Source: Acidobacteria bacterium RIFCSPLOWO2_02_FULL_65_29 (lineage in GTDB: Bacteria; Acidobacteriota; Vicinamibacteria; Vicinamibacterales; CAVVIG01). Taken from it: a DNA stretch of 55,660 nt. The translations under genes were made by a program, and so were the position numbers. Shown here piece after piece: positions 51,034 to 55,660 of the stretch. Under the pieces are notes generated by a model, which was given only the letters and a program-made list of their open reading frames with translations, had not been told where the DNA came from and searched no databases. The stretch covers positions 1-55,660 of the forward strand of contig MEKT01000237.1 of assembly GCA_001767435.1 (NCBI GenBank), given 5' to 3'. Position 1 is the first letter of the stretch, and each line of letters opens with the position of its first letter.

Positions 51034-51938
51034 CGCCGGAGCGGCGAAGCGGTCGACCCGGCCCATCGGGCCGGCCGGGCGGGCAGCCGTTCATCATCTT
51101 GACGGGCCTCTCGGGGGCGGGCAAGTCCCAGGCGATCCGTGCGCTCGAGGATCTCGGCTACTTCTGCGTCGACAACCTGCCGACCACGCTCATCCCCACG
51201 CTGGCCAAGCTCGCGATCCGCGGCGACCTTGAAAAGGTCGCGATTGTGGTCGACGTGCGTGAGCGCAACTTCCTGTCCTCGTTCCCCAGAATCTTCGGGC
51301 GGCTGCGCCGGATGCGTCGCTTGAACCCGGTGCTGATCTTCCTCGAAGCCAGCACTGCGGCGCTCGTGCGCCGGTTCAGTGAAACGCGGCGGCCGCACCC
51401 CTTGGCACCGGATCGATCCGCAAGCGAGGGCATCCGCGCCGAGCGCGCGCGCATGGCGCCCATTCGCGCTCACGCCGACGAAATCGTGGACACCTCGGAC
51501 CTGACGGTCCACGAGCTCAGGCAGTTCTTCATGGGCCTGTCGCGCACCCGCTCGCACGCGGGCCTGGTGGTCACACTGCTCAGCTTCGGCTACAAGCACG
51601 GCGTGCCGGTTGACGCCGATCTGATGTTCGATGTCCGGTGCTTGGCGAACCCGCATTTCGTGCCGGCGCTTCGCCGCCGGACGGGCCGCGACCGCGCGGT
51701 CGTCGCGTTCATGGAGCGAGAACGCTCGACACGCGAGTTCATGGACCGGCTGGAACAGTACTTGCGCTACGTGCTGCCGCGCTACGTGGCCGAACGAAAG
51801 AGCTACCTCACCGTCGCCATCGGGTGCACGGGCGGACGGCATCGATCGGTGATGATCGCCGAGCGGCTGCGCCGCCCGCTTGCGAGCGTCCCTGGTGCGC
51901 GCGTGCGCGTCCGCCACCGAGACATCGGCCGTGCGTGA
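51030..51938 (+). CDS. rapZ: RapZ/YvcJ-type nucleotide-binding RNase adapter
   Basis: The 302-residue protein has Walker A GLSGAGKSQAIRALED (about residues 26-41), YFCVDNLPTTLIPTLAKL, VDVRERNFL and the C-terminal motif AIGCTGGRHRSVMIAERL. In enterobacteria RapZ guides RNase E to the small RNA GlmZ to set glucosamine-6-phosphate synthesis; elsewhere its role is less clear, but its place next to hprK and the PTS genes is conserved. The GTG start overlaps the hprK stop. Confidence 0.93.
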   Translation: MTPERRSGRPGPSGRPGGQPFIILTGLSGAGKSQAIRALEDLGYFCVDNLPTTLIPTLAKLAIRGDLEKVAIVVDVRERNFLSSFPRIFGRLRRMRRLNPVLIFLEASTAALVRRFSETRRPHPLAPDRSASEGIRAERARMAPIRAHADEIVDTSDLTVHELRQFFMGLSRTRSHAGLVVTLLSFGYKHGVPVDADLMFDVRCLANPHFVPALRRRTGRDRAVVAFMERERSTREFMDRLEQYLRYVLPRYVAERKSYLTVAIGCTGGRHRSVMIAERLRRPLASVPGARVRVRHRDIGRA

Positions 51939-51947
51939 GGTCGAGAG

Positions 51948-51998
51948 CCGGGCGGGTCAGGTAGGCCGGGTGGGTCGGGCGGGGCAGGTGGGCTTGCG
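51948..51998. repeat. G-rich short-word repeat between rapZ and the EIIA gene
   Basis: The words cgggcgggtcaggtagg, ccgggtgggtcggg and cggggcaggtggg repeat imperfectly. The run of GGG blocks could form a G-quadruplex in the transcript. No gene fits in the 75-base spacer. Confidence 0.5.
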
Positions 51999-52013
51999 CC
52001 TAGGAGAAGGGCC

Positions 52014-52427
52014 GTGATTGGAGTCGTCGTCGTCACTCATGGCCAGCTCGCCAACGAGCTGGTCAACGCCGCCGAGATGATCGTCGGCGACCTGCCGCAG
52101 TTCGCCGCCGTGTCGATCGGCTGGCACGACGAGGTGAACGAGGCACGCGAGGATATCGCCCGGGCCATCGAGCGCGTGCAGAGCGACGCTGGCGTGCTGA
52201 TCCTCACCGACATGTTCGGCGGCACGCCGTCGAACCTCGGCCTGACGTTCCTCGAAGCCAACCGCGTCGAGGTGATCACCGGCGTCAACCTGCCGATGCT
52301 CATCAAGCTGGCCTCGCTTCGGAGTTCCCAGAGCCTCCAGGCCGCGGCGCGAGAGATGCGCGAGGACGGACGCAACGCCATCTGGGTCGCGTCGGACCTG
52401 CTCCGCAGCGAAAAGACCAATGCGTAG
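52014..52427 (+). CDS. Mannose-type PTS EIIA component
   Basis: The 137-residue protein begins MIGVVVVTHGQLANELVNAA, with His9 as the phosphorylation site, and shows LILTDMFGGTPSNLGLTFLE and VITGVNLPMLIKLASL, typical of the EIIA-Man fold. It would take phosphate from HPr. As no EIIB, EIIC or EIID gene lies nearby it probably acts as a regulator rather than in sugar uptake. The start is a GTG. The ptsH gene follows 15 bases later. Confidence 0.9.
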   Translation: MIGVVVVTHGQLANELVNAAEMIVGDLPQFAAVSIGWHDEVNEAREDIARAIERVQSDAGVLILTDMFGGTPSNLGLTFLEANRVEVITGVNLPMLIKLASLRSSQSLQAAAREMREDGRNAIWVASDLLRSEKTNA

Positions 52428-52442
52428 GACCGTCGAACGGCG

Positions 52443-52745
52443 ATGACCTGCCACTCTGTGACGCTCGTGAACGAGCTCGGCATGCACGCGCGTGCGGCGG
52501 CGAAGTTCGTGCACCTCGGCGCGCGGTTCGGCTCGCGGATCCGTGTGGCGGCCAGGGGACGCGAAGTGGACGGCAAGAGCATCCTGGGACTCCTGCTCCT
52601 CGCGGCGGCGCGCGGCACCTTGGTGACGATCAGCGCCGAGGGATCCGACGAGGCAGACGCCGTGAGCGCGCTCGCTTCGCTCGTCGCCTCCGGGTTCGGC
52701 GAAGACCATGGTGCCATGCCAGGCGCCTCTGGCGGCGCTCGATGA
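52443..52745 (+). CDS. ptsH: Phosphocarrier protein HPr
   Basis: The 100-residue product contains the active-site His in ELGMHARAAAKFVHLGARFG and the regulatory Ser in GKSILGLLLLAAARG, the site targeted by HprK encoded upstream. The C terminus is about 12 residues longer than usual. It relays phosphate from EI to EIIA. The EI start overlaps the stop codon (ATGA), so HPr and EI are made together. Confidence 0.95.
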   Translation: MTCHSVTLVNELGMHARAAAKFVHLGARFGSRIRVAARGREVDGKSILGLLLLAAARGTLVTISAEGSDEADAVSALASLVASGFGEDHGAMPGASGGAR

Positions 52746-54523
52746 TACGTCTGGCCGGCGTCGGCGTATCACCCGGCGTGGTGTCGGGGCGAGCCGTCAT
52801 TCTGACGCAGCACTCACAAGCGCTGAGATATCGCGTGACGCCCGCTCGGCTCGAACAGGAGACCGCCCGGCTCGATCGCGCACGGCTCCGAACACGAGAG
52901 CAGCTGGTCGAGATCAGAGCGCGCGTGGCCCGGAGACGCGGCCCCGAGCTTGCCGCGCTCTTCGACGCCCAGCTGCTCATGCTCGACGACCCGATGCTCG
53001 TGCCGCGGGCGGCCGCCTTGGTGCGCGGCGAGCTCGTGAACGCCGAGTGGGCGGTGCAGCAACTGTTTCACGATCTCAGCAGCGAGTTCGACGAGGTCGC
53101 CGACCCGTACTTCCGCGAGCGCAAAGGTGACGTGGCCGACCTCGTCGGGCGATTGACGATGAACCTGCGGCACGGCGTGGCGACGCGCGACCTGCTGCGC
53201 GAGGTCGACGAGGCGTCCATTCTGATTGCCGACGAGCTTGCGCCGTCGCTCGCCGCGCAGGTCGACTGGACCAGGGTTCGCGGGTTCGCCACCGACGCCG
53301 GCAGCCGCACGTACCACACGGCCATCCTGGCTCGTTCTCTCGATGTGCCCGCCGTCGTCGGCCTCCACAACGCGAGCCATCTCGTGCTGGCAGGGCAGCT
53401 CGTCGTGCTCGACGGCGATGCCGACGAGCTCATCGTCGAGCCGGACGCGGAGGCGCTGGCGCGCGCCGGCCGGTGGGCCGACGACCGGCGGCCCGCCAAA
53501 GGCATCGAGGGCGAGCCACGCGGCCCCGGCGTGACCGCCGACGGCGTCAGGGTCCACCTCGAAGCGAACATCGAGTTCCCAGACGATCTCGCCGCCGCGC
53601 GCTATGCCGGCGCCGAGGGCATCGGGCTGTACCGATCGGAGTTCCTGCTGGCGGGCGGCGCCGACGCCGTCGCGGAAGATCGGCAGTACGAGGTCTATCG
53701 AGGCCTGCTCGAGGGCATGGCCCCGGGAACCGTGACCGTGCGCACGTTCGATGTCGACGAGGATCAGCTGCAGCGCCGGTCGTCTCGTGAGCCGGCGGCG
53801 CGTGGTTGGGGGGCGGAGGGCGGCCGCAGCTCGGGTCAGGGATTGCGCGGGCTGCGCCTCAGTCTCAAACGGCCCGAGTTCTTCAGGGTGCAGTTGCGCG
53901 CGCTGTTGCGCGCCGCGCGACACGGCTCGCTGCGCATCATGTTCCCGTTCGTGTCCGGAGTCGGCGAGCTCAGGGAGGGACGCCGGATGGTGGTCGAGGC
54001 GTCCGCCGAGATCGCCCGGCGAGGCGAGCATGCGCCTCCCCACGTGCCCGTCGGCGCCATGATCGAGATTCCGGCCGCGGCCTACAGCGCGGACTTGCTG
54101 GCGCGCGAGGCGGATTTCTTCACCATCGGCACCAACGATCTCATTCAGTACTGCCTCGCCGTCGACCGCGCCGACGAGCGCGTCTCCGGACTGTACGCGC
54201 CCCTCCATCCGGCCATTCTGCGCATGATTCTCATGGTCCGGCGGGCGGCCACCCGCCGCCGCATCCCGGTGTCGCTCTGCGGCGAGATGGCCTCGGATCC
54301 TGCGCTGGTGCCCCTTCTGGTGGGCTTGGGGCTGACCGAGTTCAGCATGACGCCCGGCGCCATCGGCCTCGCGCGGCAGGCGCTTGCCGAGGTCCGCCAC
54401 GACGAATTGCGGGCCCTCGCGCGGCGCGTCCTGCGGCTGCCGACCGTCGAAGAGATCGAGCACGAGCTCGCGGCCACCTTGCAGTCGAACCTTGAACGTC
54501 GAGCCTCGAACGTCGAATCGTGA
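52742..54523 (+). CDS. ptsI: PTS enzyme I (phosphoenolpyruvate-protein phosphotransferase)
   Basis: The 593-residue enzyme has the HPr-binding helices, the phospho-histidine His192 in SRTYHTAILARSLDVPAVVG, GIGLYRSEFLLAGG, and the C-terminal PEP domain with IMFPFVSGV, TIGTNDLIQYCLAVDRADER and the acid Cys in SLCGEMASDP. One stretch is unusual: where EI normally has D-I-G-G-D-K, this protein reads DVDEDQLQRRSSREPAARGW and more, so the Lys contacting PEP seems lost. The last 14 residues (QSNLERRASNVES) are encoded by a repeat. It should start the phosphate relay to HPr and EIIA; whether it is fully active is uncertain. Confidence 0.9.
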   Translation: MIRLAGVGVSPGVVSGRAVILTQHSQALRYRVTPARLEQETARLDRARLRTREQLVEIRARVARRRGPELAALFDAQLLMLDDPMLVPRAAALVRGELVNAEWAVQQLFHDLSSEFDEVADPYFRERKGDVADLVGRLTMNLRHGVATRDLLREVDEASILIADELAPSLAAQVDWTRVRGFATDAGSRTYHTAILARSLDVPAVVGLHNASHLVLAGQLVVLDGDADELIVEPDAEALARAGRWADDRRPAKGIEGEPRGPGVTADGVRVHLEANIEFPDDLAAARYAGAEGIGLYRSEFLLAGGADAVAEDRQYEVYRGLLEGMAPGTVTVRTFDVDEDQLQRRSSREPAARGWGAEGGRSSGQGLRGLRLSLKRPEFFRVQLRALLRAARHGSLRIMFPFVSGVGELREGRRMVVEASAEIARRGEHAPPHVPVGAMIEIPAAAYSADLLAREADFFTIGTNDLIQYCLAVDRADERVSGLYAPLHPAILRMILMVRRAATRRRIPVSLCGEMASDPALVPLLVGLGLTEFSMTPGAIGLARQALAEVRHDELRALARRVLRLPTVEEIEHELAATLQSNLERRASNVES

Positions 54524-54600
54524 GCACGTCGAACCTCGAACGTCGAACGGAGCACGTCACCCTCGAGCACGTCGAACCTCGAACGCAGAACGGAGAACGT
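54485..54600. repeat. Tandem cctcgaacgtcgaac-type words at the end of ptsI
   Basis: Words such as gtcgaacct, cgaacgtcgaa, gagcacgtc and gaacctcgaacg repeat for about 115 bases. The first 40 bases lie inside ptsI and encode its C terminus; the rest is the spacer before the cupin gene. The alternation of cgaac and gttcg-compatible words gives weak hairpins. Confidence 0.65.
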
Positions 54601-54602
54601 AC

Positions 54603-54953
54603 GTGAGCGATATTCCGCGAGTCGACAAGCCGTGGGGGTACGAGCTGCACTGGGCGAAAACCGACCGCTACGTGGGCAAGCTGATCCACGTGAACGCCGG
54701 CCACGCACTGAGCCTGCAGTACCACAACATCAAGGACGAAACCATCTATCTGCATTCCGGGCTGCTGCTCTTCGAGATTCAGGAGGGCGACACGCTCGTC
54801 AGGCGCGACATGCGCCCCGGCGAGCGGGTTCACATCACGGCGAAGACCATCCATCGGATGACGGCCCTCGAAGACAGCGACATCTTCGAGGTCTCGACAC
54901 CCGAACTGCACGATGTCGTGCGGCTGGAGGACAGATACGGGAGGAAGACCTAA
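54603..54953 (+). CDS. Cupin-domain protein, mannose-6-phosphate-isomerase type II-like
   Basis: The 116-residue product from the GTG at 54603 is a single cupin: KPWGYELHWAKTDRYVGKLI, then HALSLQYHNIKDETIYLHSG with His and Glu ligands, and GERVHITAKTIHRMTALEDS with the second-motif His. This is the domain found at the end of mannose-1-phosphate guanylyltransferase/isomerase proteins, here alone. It may isomerise or bind a sugar phosphate. It is separated from ptsI by repeats and may be part of the same transcript. Confidence 0.8.
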   Translation: MSDIPRVDKPWGYELHWAKTDRYVGKLIHVNAGHALSLQYHNIKDETIYLHSGLLLFEIQEGDTLVRRDMRPGERVHITAKTIHRMTALEDSDIFEVSTPELHDVVRLEDRYGRKT

Positions 54954-54974
54954 CCGGCTGGGAAGTGGAATTTG

Positions 54975-55217
54975 AGGATTTGAGGAATGGAGGATTTGAG
55001 GAATGGAGGATTTGAGGAATGGAGGATTTGAGGAATTCAGGATTTGAGGAATGGAGGATTTGAGGAATGGAGGATTTGAGGAATTCAGGATTTGAGGAAT
55101 TCAGGATTTAACGTCAAGAGCCCACACCGCGTCGGCGTCAAGGATCTGTCGCGTTTAACGCAGCGTGACTCGCTCCTGATTCCAAATCCTCACATTCTCA
55201 AATTCTCAAATCCTCAA
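54975..55217. repeat. Eight-unit 16-bp array with an opposed right arm (copy B3)
   Basis: Eight exact-length units (54975-55102) alternate between aggatttgaggaatgg and aggatttgaggaattc, then break off in aggattta. After about 70 unique bases, 55180-55217 reads ccaaatcctcacattctcaa and more, the reverse complement of the unit. It fills the gap between the cupin gene and the convergent ssb gene. Confidence 0.85.
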
Positions 55218-55227
55218 TCTTGCGGGT

Positions 55228-55660
55228 TCAGAACGGGATGTCGTCGTCGGTCAGGGCCTCGGTCGATTCCACCGGCGCCGCGTGGGCCACGCCCTCGCCG
55301 CGGTCCGCACCGCGGCCGCCACCGCCGCCGAGCAACGTGATCCGATCGACTCGCACGTCGACTCGCGTGTCGACGTACGGGGGCGCCTCATGGCTGCACT
55401 TCGGGCACCGCATCGGCTCCCGGCTGTTCGGGCGAAAATCGCGGTCGGGGAAGAACCCATCGCATTGACGACACCGAGGGACCTTGCGGCTCTGGAGTCG
55501 GCCCTCGACGTAGATCTGTTTCCCCTTGGTGAGGTACTCCTTCAACGACTCGGCCTGTTTGCCCCACAGATCGATATTGTGCCACTCGGTGCGCTCTTGC
55601 GGCCCGCCCGACTTGTCCGTCCACTTTTCCGTGGTGGCCATGCTGAACTTTGCGATGGCC
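55228..55660 (-). CDS. ssb: Single-stranded DNA-binding protein with a zinc-ribbon insertion (N terminus cut by window edge)
   Basis: The frame is open to the right edge; the visible part begins AIAKFSMATTEKWTD and so lacks about 35 N-terminal residues. The OB-fold strands ERTEWHNIDLWGKQAESLKE, KGKQIYVEGRLQSRK and VDVRVDRITLLGG are normal, and the tail ends in the SSB signature DDDIPF. Between the second and third of these strands, in place of the L45 loop, is a 35-residue insertion with CRQC and, 19 residues on, CPKC, a four-cysteine zinc ribbon (55378-55482). The protein coats single-stranded DNA in replication and repair. The insertion may alter DNA or partner binding. Confidence 0.92.
   Translation of the reverse strand, partial: AIAKFSMATTEKWTDKSGGPQERTEWHNIDLWGKQAESLKEYLTKGKQIYVEGRLQSRKVPRCRQCDGFFPDRDFRPNSREPMRCPKCSHEAPPYVDTRVDVRVDRITLLGGGGGRGADRGEGVAHAAPVESTEALTDDDIPF

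Noticed and set aside
54975-55110. The 16-bp array as a CRISPR array
   Set aside because: Units are joined without unique spacers, are too short and have no cas genes nearby.

Overview
This window is high-GC DNA from a Gram-negative (diderm) bacterium, most likely an Acidobacteriota member close to Vicinamibacteria. The inference rests on gene content: Pkn-type Ser/Thr kinases with the PGTRLGPYEIV start, secreted PD40 beta-propellers, a DUF6152 protein, three secreted proteins with the GRWEG(D/E)TLVV core, a collagen-repeat protein, an LPS-export locus and a regulatory PTS. No 16S rRNA gene is present, so taxonomy is not proven.

Region 1 (about 1-21 kb) is accessory. It holds a kinase cut by the left edge, six two-gene toxin-antitoxin-like modules (UPF0175/DUF3368, RHH/PIN, Phd/PIN and three small-protein/nucleotidyltransferase pairs), a secreted collagen-Hcp fusion, a duplicated propeller protein, DinB, a retropepsin-like protein, a universal stress protein, three GRWEG-family secreted proteins, tRNA-Arg(CCT), a membrane-embedded spermidine-synthase-like protein, a subclass B3 metallo-beta-lactamase, a cytochrome-like protein and a PilZ protein. 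It also carries clear decay: three remnants of large kinase-propeller genes that keep the gene ends but have lost the middle, two single-base frameshifts and a truncated Tat-signal ORF.

Region 2 (about 21-36.6 kb) turns to cell physiology. A TPR membrane protein converges on a leftward run mutS - lipoprotein solute-binding protein - deoxyhypusine-synthase-like - agmatinase. Diverging from mutS are tsaB, rimI, a DUF465 protein, and psd-pssA for phosphatidylethanolamine synthesis. A giant NtrY-like histidine kinase and a PQQ-type propeller gene run leftward.

Region 3 (about 36.6-55.7 kb) is a rightward housekeeping block: guaA, dnaE, accA, recJ, an lptC/lptA-type gene, lptB, rpoN, hpf, hprK, rapZ, a mannose-type EIIA, HPr, EI and a cupin. 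The section from lptC/A to EI is the classical rpoN neighbourhood with an HprK/HPr/EI/EIIA set and no EIIB or EIIC, so it is probably a regulatory PTS. An SSB gene enters leftward from the right edge and has a four-cysteine zinc-ribbon insertion in its OB fold.

Across regions 2 and 3 the spacers are filled with short-word repeats that look like a genome-wide system: arrays with a 16-bp period (aggatttgag...) at 38.2, 44.8 and 55.0 kb, and hairpin-forming arrays of AACTGTCAACTGT-type words at 20.7, 28.0 and 49.3 kb. One copy is translated in frame inside the histidine-kinase ATPase domain, and others form the C-terminal tails of RecJ, PtsI and AccA.
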